A DNA stretch of 64,000 nt from Acidiflorens sp963841945. Its GTDB lineage: Bacteria > Acidobacteriota > Terriglobia > Terriglobales > Acidobacteriaceae. Shown one piece after another: positions 28,258 to 36,750 of the stretch. The stretch lies in NCBI GenBank assembly GCA_963841945.1, contig CAWJFC010000015.1, forward strand, positions 124,001-188,000, in the 5' to 3' direction. Position 1 is the stretch's first letter, and the number at the start of each line of letters is the position of its first letter. Both the position numbers and the translations under genes were made by a program. Under the pieces are notes generated by a model. It was given only the letters and a program-made list of their open reading frames with translations, had not been told where the DNA came from and made no database searches.

Positions 28258-28440
28258 TCAGTATCGGATGCTTGGATTTTGGCGGTGTTTACTAGTTGGT
28301 ATCGACGACCCCTTACGAGCGGTCTCTTAGAGTAGAGACTTACCGACCAAAATTCTGCAGGTCTTTGAATAATAAAAGGTTAGAGATGAATTCCTAATGA
28401 ATCAATGAGTTAGAGCGGTTCCCTCTTGGGCTAGCTCGAT

Positions 28441-28842
28441 TTAAAAGTACCTTTCTGGACGTTCCAGAATGCGCCGCAGGCTATCAAGCTGGGACACTAA
28501 ACCTAGGTAGCTGCGTTTAGCGTCTCCCTCAATTGCAAAGGACTCACTGCTGTTGGGTTGAACAACGATAATACCTCTCCACGAGACTTCGTACGAAACG
28601 ATTTGAAACAGAAGGAGGGCGCGGTGTGAGTGAGTGTTTAAAAAGTTGGTGGTCTTGTCTGTCCAATTTCTCACGCTGTTGATCCACGCTGTTTGACCAG
28701 CGTAACCACTGAGTTTGAGATTACCGAGAGAGCATTGAATATGTTCTCCTTCGTCCAACAGATCAAAAAGAGTTGCTACGAGGCCATCTAGGCCCTCCCG
28801 TTGCTTTTGGTCCCTACGGTGCCGCGTGCTGTTCACGATCAA
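28441..28842 (-). CDS. Hypothetical protein (133 aa)
   Basis: Not recognised. A soluble, mixed-charge protein with EGLDGLVATLFDLLDEGEHIQ near the start and a C-terminal helix SQLDSLRRILERPERYF. Codon use is less GC-rich than its neighbours, as is the whole stretch 28270-29040, which hints at acquired DNA. There is no signal peptide or catalytic motif. The flanks 28258-28440 and 28843-29040 hold nothing else I can support. Confidence 0.5.
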   Translation of the reverse strand: MIVNSTRHRRDQKQREGLDGLVATLFDLLDEGEHIQCSLGNLKLSGYAGQTAWINSVRNWTDKTTNFLNTHSHRALLLFQIVSYEVSWRGIIVVQPNSSESFAIEGDAKRSYLGLVSQLDSLRRILERPERYF

Positions 28843-29040
28843 CCTATAGGCGATCAGTAAAAAAATGCCCAGTTCTAGATCCTATCGACGGGTCCGTAGT
28901 CGGTAGATAGCAAGTACCAGTGATTGTGTTTAGCGTGTCCATGGGATGACTCCTCCAGATCGCATTTAAAGCCGACAGAAATCCAACAATTTAGGTTTCC
29001 AGAGTTCTCAGTGACACCTAAAGAGTTGTGGCCGGAGCCG

Positions 29041-29805
29041 TCATAGCTCATCGACCTGACGGCGGACATCAACGGCGTAGAGCGCGCCTTCGGGAGATTC
29101 TTCGTGCTTGAAATAGGCGAAGACGTCGCGGCCTTCGGCAAGATGTTCGCGGATGCGGGCGACCATCTTCTGGCGCTCTTCCGCGCTGTAGCTGGGCTTG
29201 CGGTAGCGGTAGTAGGCGAAGTCGGCGGTGAGGACGTCGGGGGTGTCCCGGTCTTCGGATTCGGCGACGCAGAGTGCGGCGTTGCGGGAGCGGAGAGTTT
29301 GCCAGGTAGGCGCGTCTTCTATTCGATTCTCATCCTCTTTCTTTACGTCGCCGGCCTTGCACTCGCCAAACCAGGACGGGTTGCGAAATTCGAAGGCGGC
29401 GCGGACGCCTCGGGGGATGGTTGCGAGGAACTCGGCAAGGACGGCCTGGTCGGCTTTGAAGTTGGGCGGAAGCTGGAAGAGGATGGGGCCGAGGCGCTTG
29501 GCGCGCTCCAGCGGCTCGAGGGTAGCGAGGAAGCGCTTGAGGAATTCTTCAGAGCTTTTGAGGCGCTTGATGTGGGTGAGAACCTGGTGGGCCTTGATGG
29601 TGAAGCGGAAGTGGTCGGGCGTGTCGGCCAGCCAGTTTTGGATGGTTGTTTCTTTGACGAGTTGGCGGAAGGTGAAGTTGACCTCGACCGTGTTGAGCTT
29701 GGTGGCGTAGAAGCTGAGGAATTTTTTCTGGGCGAGTTTTTCGGGATAGAAGGCGGGCTTCCAGGTTGGATACGCCCATCCGGAGGTGCCGACGTAGAGA
29801 GGCAT
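29041..29805 (-). CDS. DUF72 family protein (YecE-like)
   Basis: A 254-residue TIM-barrel-like protein of the DUF72 family, whose biochemical role is unknown. Family marks are the N-terminal YVGTSGWAYPTWKPAFYP, LNTVEVNFTFRQL, FTIKAHQVLTH, GPILFQLPPNF, AAFEFRNPSWF and a late AYYRYR and VFAYFKHE. Full length, cytoplasmic, with an ATG start. It stands alone on the minus strand. Confidence 0.93.
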   Translation of the reverse strand: MPLYVGTSGWAYPTWKPAFYPEKLAQKKFLSFYATKLNTVEVNFTFRQLVKETTIQNWLADTPDHFRFTIKAHQVLTHIKRLKSSEEFLKRFLATLEPLERAKRLGPILFQLPPNFKADQAVLAEFLATIPRGVRAAFEFRNPSWFGECKAGDVKKEDENRIEDAPTWQTLRSRNAALCVAESEDRDTPDVLTADFAYYRYRKPSYSAEERQKMVARIREHLAEGRDVFAYFKHEESPEGALYAVDVRRQVDEL

Positions 29806-29813
29806 GGCAGAAG

Positions 29814-30060
29814 ATCGATTGCAGATTTTAGATTGCAGATTGCAGAAATAAAAACAAAACCAAGAACAACTTCCTTCTCCGCGGATTTTCGCGGATTAGT
29901 GAGTCACTTGAATTGTAATCGCTCGAAGGCGAGTGCCGTGGGAGGGCCAAACCCTCGCTGCATACGTCAGTGGTTCCCGCCCTTGCGAAAAACGGAAGGA
30001 CGGGGCACCCATCGTTGTAGTGGTGTCCGCGATGAAGAGGCTGGGCCACCCGTTCCCGTA
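29814..30060. repeat. Repeat-rich spacer
   Basis: GATTGCAGA units recur four times in 29816-29848. A CCGCGGATTTTCGCGG hairpin follows near 29880-29895. A GGGCACCC-containing stretch ends near 30060. No gene is visible. Confidence 0.5.
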
Positions 30061-30071
30061 ATACGAAAAGG

Positions 30072-31175
30072 TCAAATTTCACCCGACGTAGCGGCCGACG
30101 CTGCCGGAGCCTTAACGACATTCTCCATTTCCTCCAGCATTAATCTCAGTTTCTTGTAACCCTCGATGAGCCCTGAAGCGTCAATGCCCGCCTTCAATCG
30201 CGGGTCAACAAAATACTCTTGTAAGAATGCAATGTTGCTTTCGATTCTGGAGCGAAGAATCGCTACCAGCTCGCCTGGGTGCAACCGATTTTGATAGACC
30301 CGCCCTATCATTATGAGGGTGGAGAGTACCGTCATAATGCAGCAGGCAATGGCCGTGTCCACTTCGTTCTCCCATGGGGTGCCCCCTATCCGGATTGCTA
30401 TCTGGGTGCGACCGGCCTTTTTACCGGTCTGTGTAACACGCTTTCGAAAGGCCTCAAATGTTCCATGTGTCCCAAGCTCGGTGAAGAAACCGTAAACGGG
30501 GTCGAACTTGGGCTTGCCGAGTTTTTTTCTGATCGCTCCCGGCGATAGCTCATTTATAACTTTTTGCTTGTCGCCGCTTCCCCAAACCTCGGCCCATTTC
30601 GGATGGCTGAAGAAGAAGTCGACCTTATCCAGCAGGTCGTGGACAGTGCGTAGGTGACTATAGGCCTGTGTCGTGTAGCGCCGTTCCGCGAGGTAAAAGG
30701 CGGTGGTCAATTCATCGACGGCCCAGTACAGCAGTCCTAAGGTTGCTACTTGGGCCACGCCGGATTGCGGCGACCGGGAGGCATCCCAAAGCAAATCTAG
30801 GATGGATTGATGGGCCTCAAGAAAAACAGCCCTCGCCGCCTCCACTATTGGGCGCGAAACGGGGTACGGCATCCCAAGCCTCTGAAGCAAGACCTGTGAC
30901 CGATGATGCTCTCCCCTTGTGCCCGCGATCGCCCGGAGCATCCTTCTCTTGTTGGGGCCATCCGACACATTGTGCAATCCGATCTCAAACATTACTGCGA
31001 TTTTCTTCAGCAGATTTTCAAAATGCGCATTCGCCTCAGGATCCATCGAGGCCTGGTTTGCAAATCCAAAATCGATAATTTCTCTGAACCTTGCGTGCAG
31101 CAAAGCAGGTTCGGCGGTTGCCTCACGCATTCGCTCCTCGACCAAGGCTTGAAAATCCTTAAGAGTGATGGTCAT
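30072..31175 (-). CDS. Hypothetical protein (367 aa)
   Basis: Not recognised. From the ATG at 31175 (the frame extends to 31292, but the conserved-looking helical part starts here) it is a long, mostly helical, soluble protein. Segments such as RAVFLEAHQSILDLLWDAS and YWAVDELTTAFYLAERRYTTQAYSHLRTVHDLLDKVDFFF recall HEPN-like or abortive-infection-type helical proteins, but the RxxxxH catalytic motif of HEPN is not evident. A hydrophobic CCIMTVLSTLIMIGRVY helix lies near residue 295. AT content is higher than in neighbours, consistent with acquisition. Confidence 0.6.
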   Translation of the reverse strand: MTITLKDFQALVEERMREATAEPALLHARFREIIDFGFANQASMDPEANAHFENLLKKIAVMFEIGLHNVSDGPNKRRMLRAIAGTRGEHHRSQVLLQRLGMPYPVSRPIVEAARAVFLEAHQSILDLLWDASRSPQSGVAQVATLGLLYWAVDELTTAFYLAERRYTTQAYSHLRTVHDLLDKVDFFFSHPKWAEVWGSGDKQKVINELSPGAIRKKLGKPKFDPVYGFFTELGTHGTFEAFRKRVTQTGKKAGRTQIAIRIGGTPWENEVDTAIACCIMTVLSTLIMIGRVYQNRLHPGELVAILRSRIESNIAFLQEYFVDPRLKAGIDASGLIEGYKKLRLMLEEMENVVKAPAASAATSGEI

Positions 31176-31348
31176 TGATCCATTGTAAGGGGCCCGTAGT
31201 CCTAGTGTTCGCCAGGCGGGTGGCCGGCCTTTGTTGCATTCGTTACGTCTCTCCTTTCGAAAGTGGTGCCCTCGCTCTTGCGCCTTTCGCAAGGGCGCGT
31301 ATCGATGCCGCTGCCACCGGGTTCATTGGACACTAAATCGATTCCTTT

Positions 31349-32376
31349 TCAGTGGCGACGTTTTGCCTTTCGAGGCTTCGCACTTACTTTCTTAGCTTCT
31401 GCCGTTTTTTCCTCTGGCGCTCTCTTCTCTTCGCTCGATTTCGCCTCCAACCCGGACAATTTCGGCAGCTTCTGTTTCAGGGTCTGAACTTCGGCGAACA
31501 GGTCGCCCATCTTCTCCACTCTAGCGCGAGGACATCCTTCGACTCGAAGACCAGCAGGTTTGCGTCCTTCTTCTTTAGTGCTTGCTCTACTTCTTCCCAT
31601 TTGATTGGAGTGGAGACGGTCGGGTGCTCGCGGGCTCTCAGGGAATAGACGGAGATGGTGGTTTTGTGCTGGTCGTTCTGGCTCCAGTCGACGAAGACTT
31701 TGTTGGTACGCACCGCTTTTTTCATGTCGGAGACTACGAGGTCGGGATGCTCGTGCTCGAGGAGGCGGGCGATCGCGTTGGCGAAGGTCTTGGTTTCTTC
31801 GTAACTCGTCTTTTCTTTGGAGGGGGTGTTGAGCGGGACGTAGATCTGCATGCCCTTTGAGCCGGAGGTTTTGGCGAAGCTCTGGAGGCCGAAGTGGTCG
31901 AAAATTTCTTTGACCCAGAGACCTACCTGGCAGCACTGCACGATGTTCGCGGGTGGACCGGGGTCGAGGTCGAAGACGATCATGGTGGGCGTCTCGATGT
32001 CGGCGCCTAGTGAGAGAGAGGGGTGGAGTTCGATGGAGGCTAAGTTGGCGATCCAGACTAGCGTCGGGAGATCGTTGGCCATTAAGTAGTGCATGGTGCG
32101 GTTGTTGCCCTCGCTCCAGACGGGAGTGGTTTGGACCCAGTCGGGACGATGCTTGGGAGCGTTTTTTTCGAAGAAAAATTCCTCGTTCACGCCGTTGGGA
32201 TAACGCTTCATGGTGAGCGGGCGACCTTTGAGGTGCGGGATGAGGACGGGCGCGATGCGGACGATGTAGTCGACGACCTGACCTTTGGTAAAGCCGGTCG
32301 CGGGATAGAGGACCTTGTCGAGGTTGGTGAGGGTGAGTTGGCGGCCGGCGACTTCGACTATGTTGGGGGCAGGCAT
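31349..32376 (-). CDS. LigD-type DNA polymerase/primase domain protein, frameshifted near its 3' end
   Basis: A stand-alone archaeo-eukaryotic-primase polymerase domain as found in bacterial NHEJ LigD. Motifs: NLDKVLYPATGFTKG, YPNGVNEEFFFEKNAPKH, the catalytic VFDLDPG, SGSKGMQIYVPL and KVFVDWSQNDQHKTT. The main frame stops at 31477 after an odd WRRWATCSP tail. Another frame continues from about 31520 with RVEKMGDLFAEVQTL and a Lys/Glu-rich tail to 31349, which is the natural family ending. A one-base indel at about 31519-31524 explains this. The catalytic core is unaffected. No Ku, ligase or nuclease domain is nearby. Confidence 0.85.
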
Positions 32377-32420
32377 GGGTTCGTCCTTGGTCTTTCGTGC
32401 TTGATCTTTACTTGGTCCTT

Positions 32421-32487
32421 CGCTCTCCGCTATTCGCTATTCGCCGGTCGCTGTTCGCTACTCGCCATTCGCCGCTCGCTGGTCGCG
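32421..32487. repeat. Low-complexity repeat, CTATTCGCTATTCGCC type
   Basis: About seven imperfect copies of an 8-10 base unit (CTATTCGC, CGGTCGCTGTTCG, CTCGCCATTCG). It lies between the LigD-like gene and the M16 operon. Confidence 0.65.
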
Positions 32488-32630
32488 GAACAGTATAGTT
32501 TGCCTTGCTTCGATTCGCATTCCGTGGCTTGCGGTTGGAGGTGGGGCGACGCATTTTGATTGGTCCGTGGTTTGACAACGATTCCCTGCTGCACTAACTT
32601 CGATTTTTGGGCCGTTGTTGTGGAGGATGG

Positions 32631-34202
32631 ATGAAATTACACTACTCTGCTTTGAAATCTCTGCTTGCTTGTCTGGTTTTTCCTTTGATTCTTTGCTCGT
32701 TTTCGTTTGGTCAAGACCTCGCGTCGTTTGAGAAGCGCACTACCGTCAAGAAACTGGACAACGGATTGACGGTGATCATCTGCGAGAGGCCGGAGGCTCC
32801 AGTGTTCTCCTTCTTTACGCAGGTCGACGCGGGATCTGTGCAGGATCCGATGGGGGAGACTGGCCTGGCGCACATGTTCGAGCACATGGCGTTCAAGGGA
32901 ACGGACACGATTGGCACGCGCGACTACGCGGACGAGAAAGTGGCGTTGGCCAAAGTGGAAGAAGCTTACGCGGCGTACATTCACGAGCGCGACAAGCCGG
33001 TGGGACGCGACGAGGCCAAGGTCAAGGAACTGCAGAAGGCATGGAAGGATGCGGTGGCCGCGGCAGACAAGTTCTCGGCTCCTTACAACAACGAGTTCGG
33101 GCAGATTGTGGAGTCGGAGGGCGGCGAAGGCCTGAACGCTTATACCGATTACGACGAGACGGCCTATCACTATTCGTTGCCGATCAACCGGCTGGAGCTT
33201 TGGGCGTATCTGGAGTCGGAACGGTTTCTGCATCCGGTGATGCGGCAGTTCTACGATGAGCGGAATGTGGTGATCGAGGAGCGGCGGATGCGAACGGACA
33301 GCAGTCCTCCGGGGCGGTTGTTCGAGCAGTTCCTGGAGGAGGCGTTTGCGGCGCATCCTTATCATCGGCCGACGATCGGCTGGATTTCGGATCTGAATAC
33401 GTTCTCGGCGACGGATGCGAAGAACTTCTTTGACCGGTATTACGTTCCGGCGAACATGGTGGTTGCGGTGGTGGGAGACGTGAAGGCCTCGGAGGCGATG
33501 CCGGTGATCGAGAAGTACTTCTCGCGGATTCCGGGGAAACCGAAGCCGGATGAGTGGACGACGACGGAACCGCCGCAGAACTCGGAGCGGCGCGTGGTGC
33601 TGCATGAGCAGTCACAGCCGCTCTATGTAGAGGGCTATCATCGACCGGATTTCAGGAGCGCGGACGATCAGGTTTATGACGCGCTGGCGGATCTGATGTC
33701 GAACGGGCGAACTTCGCGGCTGTACCGGGCGCTGGTGCGCGACAAGCAGATCGCATCGGATGCAGAGGGATTTACGGGATTGCCGGGAAACAAGTATCCG
33801 CAGCTGTTTGCGTTTCTGGCCGTCCCTTTGCCGGGACACACGACACGCGAGGTAGGGGATGAAATTCACGCGGAGATCGAGCGGATCAAGAAGGAAGACA
33901 TTTCGGACGACGAGCTGAAGATGATTAAGACAAGAGCGCGGGCGAACCTGATCCGGTCCCTGGGATCGAACGATGGATTGGCAACGGCGCTGGCGATGTA
34001 TCAGACGCGCTATGGTGACTGGCGCGAGCTGTTCGGGTCGGTGGATCGGATTGAGAAGGTGACGAAGGCGGATATACGGCGGGTGGCGAACGCCACGTTT
34101 ACGCAGGAGAACCGGACGGTGGGGATTATTGAGTTTGCTGGACCGCCTCCGAATGGAGCTCCGCCGAATGGCGCGGCTGCTCCGCAAGGAGGTGGACAGT
34201 GA
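32631..34202 (+). CDS. M16 zinc peptidase, catalytic subunit, secreted
   Basis: 523 residues from the ATG at 32631, chosen for its GGAGG site and the signal peptide that starts there. The inverted zinc motif HMFEH (His81, Glu84, His85) and a downstream Glu in the IVESEGG stretch near 161 make it an active M16 (pitrilysin/processing-protease) enzyme. A charged helical insert of about 60 residues separates the two metal-binding parts. It ends in a Pro/Gly/Ala-rich tail. The stop codon overlaps the start of the partner gene (GTGA), so both subunits are made together and probably form a periplasmic heterodimer that degrades peptides. Confidence 0.93.
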   Translation: MKLHYSALKSLLACLVFPLILCSFSFGQDLASFEKRTTVKKLDNGLTVIICERPEAPVFSFFTQVDAGSVQDPMGETGLAHMFEHMAFKGTDTIGTRDYADEKVALAKVEEAYAAYIHERDKPVGRDEAKVKELQKAWKDAVAAADKFSAPYNNEFGQIVESEGGEGLNAYTDYDETAYHYSLPINRLELWAYLESERFLHPVMRQFYDERNVVIEERRMRTDSSPPGRLFEQFLEEAFAAHPYHRPTIGWISDLNTFSATDAKNFFDRYYVPANMVVAVVGDVKASEAMPVIEKYFSRIPGKPKPDEWTTTEPPQNSERRVVLHEQSQPLYVEGYHRPDFRSADDQVYDALADLMSNGRTSRLYRALVRDKQIASDAEGFTGLPGNKYPQLFAFLAVPLPGHTTREVGDEIHAEIERIKKEDISDDELKMIKTRARANLIRSLGSNDGLATALAMYQTRYGDWRELFGSVDRIEKVTKADIRRVANATFTQENRTVGIIEFAGPPPNGAPPNGAAAPQGGGQ

Positions 34203-35662
34203 AGCGCGCGCTGCTCTTCCCTATCGCGGTTCTTCTCCTGATGATTGGCCTGGGCGCGAACGTGCAACTGGGCGCGCAGCAATGGAAACAGATCCCGATT
34301 CCGAAGCTGCCTGAGTTCAATCCGCCGAAGCCGAAGCGTATACAACTGGCGAATGGCATGGTGATCTTTCTGCAAGAGGATCATGAGTTGCCGCTGATTG
34401 ACGGGACGGCTCGCATTCGAGGAGGCGCACTGCGAGTTCCGGCGAACAAGGCCGGAATGATGGACGTTTATGGCGAGGCGTGGCGAACGGGCGGGACGAA
34501 GACGCAGACGGGCGATCAGTTGGACGACTTGCTGGAGCAGCGCGCGGCGAAGGTGGAAACGGGCGCAACTGGCGATTCGACGACCATCGGTTTCTCGTGC
34601 CTGAAGGAAGATTTCGCGGACGTGTTTCGTGTGTTCGACGATGTGCTGCGCAATCCGGAATTCCGGGCCGACAAGATCGAGATCGCGAAGAAGGGGGAAT
34701 ACGATTCGATTGCGCGGCGGAACGACGAGGCATCGCAGATTGCGGGGCGGGAAGCGGCGAAGCTCGCGTATGGGGCGGACAGTCCGTACGCGCGCGTGCC
34801 GGAATATGCGACGGTGGCGGCGGTGACGCGGCAGGATCTGGTTGAGTGGCATGCGACTTACGTTCATCCGAGCAACATCATCCTCGGAATCGTGGGCGAT
34901 TTCGACACCTCGAAGATGGAGGCGAAGCTGCGCGAGACGTTCGAAGCCTGGCCTGCAGGAAAGGCGGTGAAGGACGAGGAGTTCGAACCGCATCCTGCGA
35001 AGCCTGGATATTATCTGGTGGAAAAGACGGATGTGAACCAGAGCAATATTCAAATGGTAGGGATCGGAACGACGCGCAGGAATCCGGATTACTACGCGAT
35101 CTCGGTGTTTAACGAGGCCTTTGGCGGAGGGTTCTCGTCGCGGCTGTTCAGCGATATTCGCACGTCCAAGGGGCTCGCTTACGCGGTGGGCGGAGGAATT
35201 GGCGCGGGATGGGATCACAAGGGAATGACGCGAATGATGGTGATGACCAAGAGCGCGACGACGTTCGAGTCGATTGAGGCGATCGACGAGGAGATTGCGG
35301 CGCTGGGAAAGAATCCCATCAGCGAAGCTGAGATTGAGCGAGCGAAGGATGCGATCTTGAACGGATTTATTTTCCGGCTGGATTCGCCGGACAAGATTCT
35401 GCAGGAACAGATGGCGTATGAGTTTTATGGGTATCCGGCGACGTTCCTGGAAGATTTTCAAAGGGGCGTGAAAGCGGTGACTAAGACGGATGTGGCCAGG
35501 GTCGCAGAGAAATATCTGCACCGCGATCAGATGGCAGTGCTGGTGGTGGGAAACGCGGGGGAGTTCGATAAGGAGCCGGCATCCCTGGGGGCGGTACATA
35601 AGATCGACATCACGATTCCGGCGCCACCGCCGGGGTTGGTGCCGGAGTCGGGCGGGCAGTAG
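34199..35662 (+). CDS. M16 peptidase, non-catalytic partner subunit, secreted
   Basis: A 487-residue M16 homologue with a signal peptide (LLLMIGLGANVQLGAQ). The zinc motif is absent: the segment aligned to HxxEH reads MMDVYGEAW. The C-terminal R/Y substrate-binding part is kept (GGGFSSRLFSDIRTSKGLAYAVG). In M16B enzymes such an inactive subunit pairs with an active one to form the chamber. Its GTG start overlaps the upstream stop. No terminator is obvious after it. Confidence 0.92.
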   Translation: MKRALLFPIAVLLLMIGLGANVQLGAQQWKQIPIPKLPEFNPPKPKRIQLANGMVIFLQEDHELPLIDGTARIRGGALRVPANKAGMMDVYGEAWRTGGTKTQTGDQLDDLLEQRAAKVETGATGDSTTIGFSCLKEDFADVFRVFDDVLRNPEFRADKIEIAKKGEYDSIARRNDEASQIAGREAAKLAYGADSPYARVPEYATVAAVTRQDLVEWHATYVHPSNIILGIVGDFDTSKMEAKLRETFEAWPAGKAVKDEEFEPHPAKPGYYLVEKTDVNQSNIQMVGIGTTRRNPDYYAISVFNEAFGGGFSSRLFSDIRTSKGLAYAVGGGIGAGWDHKGMTRMMVMTKSATTFESIEAIDEEIAALGKNPISEAEIERAKDAILNGFIFRLDSPDKILQEQMAYEFYGYPATFLEDFQRGVKAVTKTDVARVAEKYLHRDQMAVLVVGNAGEFDKEPASLGAVHKIDITIPAPPPGLVPESGGQ

Positions 35663-35717
35663 AGATTTTTTCGGCTGCGTAACTTGCGCCGCGAGACCGG
35701 ATCAGTCCTCGAAAAGA

Positions 35718-35764
35718 TCAACCACCAAGGCCACGAAAGTAAATCTCAAAATCGCTGGGCTGGT
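35718..35764. repeat. Dispersed repeat, CCACCAAGG family, flanked by GATCAACC inverted ends
   Basis: GATCAACCACCAAGGCCACGAAAG begins the element, and GGTTGATC about 30 bases later closes it as an inverted repeat. The rest of 35663-35920 includes a T/C-rich stretch and no gene. Confidence 0.55.
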
Positions 35765-35920
35765 TGATCCTTCTTGTTCTTCGTCCTTGTTCCAGTCTTT
35801 GCGCTCTTAGTCTTTATCCCTATCTTCATCCTCATCCTCATCTTTATCTTTATTCTCGCGAACATCGACCATCACAAACTTTTCTCTGAAACTGAATCCC
35901 TACATTTGCACATATATGCC

Positions 35921-35950
35921 TTGACACGTATATGCCGTTTAGAGTATATA
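35921..35950 (+). promoter_or_regulatory. Sigma70-type promoter of the ArsR-VOC-SRPBCC operon
   Basis: TTGACA (35921-35926), an 18-base spacer, then TATATA (35945-35950). The start codon of the ArsR gene is at 35958, about where transcription should begin. Repeated TATATGCC half-sites (35913-35920, 35929-35935) overlap the promoter and could be the repressor's operator. Confidence 0.65.
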
Positions 35951-35957
35951 CAAAGGC

Positions 35958-36347
35958 ATGGAATCTGCCTTTGAGATCATTGCGGAGCCGAACCGGCGCG
36001 CGATCTTGAGTCTTCTGGTCTCATCCGAGCAGTCGGTGGGGGAGATGGAGCGTCAACTTCGTATGTCGCAGCCGACCGTGTCCAAGCATCTACGCGTGCT
36101 GCGCGAGGCCGGTTTCGTGGAGTCGACGGTGGACGCACAGCGCCGTCTCTACCGGCTGAAACCTGAACGGCTTGAAGAGGTGGACGCCTGGCTGGCACAG
36201 TTTCGCCGGTTCTGGTCGGCGCATGTCGATGCTCTCGAACGCCATCTTGACCGCATGGATCGGGATCAATCCATAGCCACACGAAGCAAGACCAAGGGGA
36301 AGACGGCGCGGTCCAAACGGCGAAGTGAAAAAGGAGAAACAAAATGA
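35958..36347 (+). CDS. ArsR-family HTH transcriptional regulator
   Basis: A 129-residue winged-helix repressor. The recognition region is MERQLRMSQPTVSKHLRVLREAGFVE (about 32-57), followed by the wing (AQRRLYRLKP). No metal-binding Cys motif is present, so it belongs to the metal-independent group often encoded with SRPBCC proteins. A basic Lys/Arg tail ends the chain. The start codon coincides with the predicted transcription start, so the message is probably leaderless. Its stop overlaps the next gene's start (ATGA). It likely represses its own operon. Confidence 0.92.
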   Translation: MESAFEIIAEPNRRAILSLLVSSEQSVGEMERQLRMSQPTVSKHLRVLREAGFVESTVDAQRRLYRLKPERLEEVDAWLAQFRRFWSAHVDALERHLDRMDRDQSIATRSKTKGKTARSKRRSEKGETK

Positions 36348-36742
36348 AAATCAAAGTGACTACCTTATATGTGGATGACCAAGACAAAGCTTTGCGTTTC
36401 TATACTGATGTGCTGGGTTTCAGCAAAAAGACCGATTTCAGCCAGGGTCCATTTCGCTGGCTGACTGTGGCCTCGCCCGAGGAACCGGACGGAACGGAGC
36501 TACAACTGGCGCTCAACAATAACCCCGCGGCCAAGGCCTATCAGGAGGCGATTTTTCAACAGAGCCAGCCCGCGGCCATGTTCTTTACAGATGACATCAA
36601 GGGCGACTATGAGCGCATTCGAGCGCGGGGCGCGGAGTTCACGATGCCGCCCACCGACGTGACCGGCTCGACCATTGCGATGCTGAAGGACACTTGCGGC
36701 AACCTCATTCAACTCACGCAGCTTGCGCACTGGTCGCGTTAA
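36344..36742 (+). CDS. VOC/glyoxalase-superfamily protein
   Basis: A 132-residue vicinal-oxygen-chelate fold protein with two beta-alpha-beta-beta-beta modules: KVTTLYVDDQDKALRFYTDVLGF at the start, FFTDDIKGDYERIRARGAEF in the second half and a C-terminal DTCGNLIQLTQ. The metal-ligand set is incomplete by eye, so it may be a binding or resistance-type protein rather than a glyoxalase. Translationally coupled to the ArsR gene upstream. Confidence 0.9.
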   Translation: MKIKVTTLYVDDQDKALRFYTDVLGFSKKTDFSQGPFRWLTVASPEEPDGTELQLALNNNPAAKAYQEAIFQQSQPAAMFFTDDIKGDYERIRARGAEFTMPPTDVTGSTIAMLKDTCGNLIQLTQLAHWSR

Positions 36743-36750
36743 GGATAAAG

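Noticed and set aside
28875..29141. 88-codon minus-strand frame overlapping the end of DUF72
   Set aside because: Its N-terminal third is an alternative frame of DUF72 and the rest has no family or ribosome binding site.
29104..30159. Long plus-strand frame over the DUF72 gene
   Set aside because: Antisense shadow of DUF72 running into repeat DNA; no recognisable domain.
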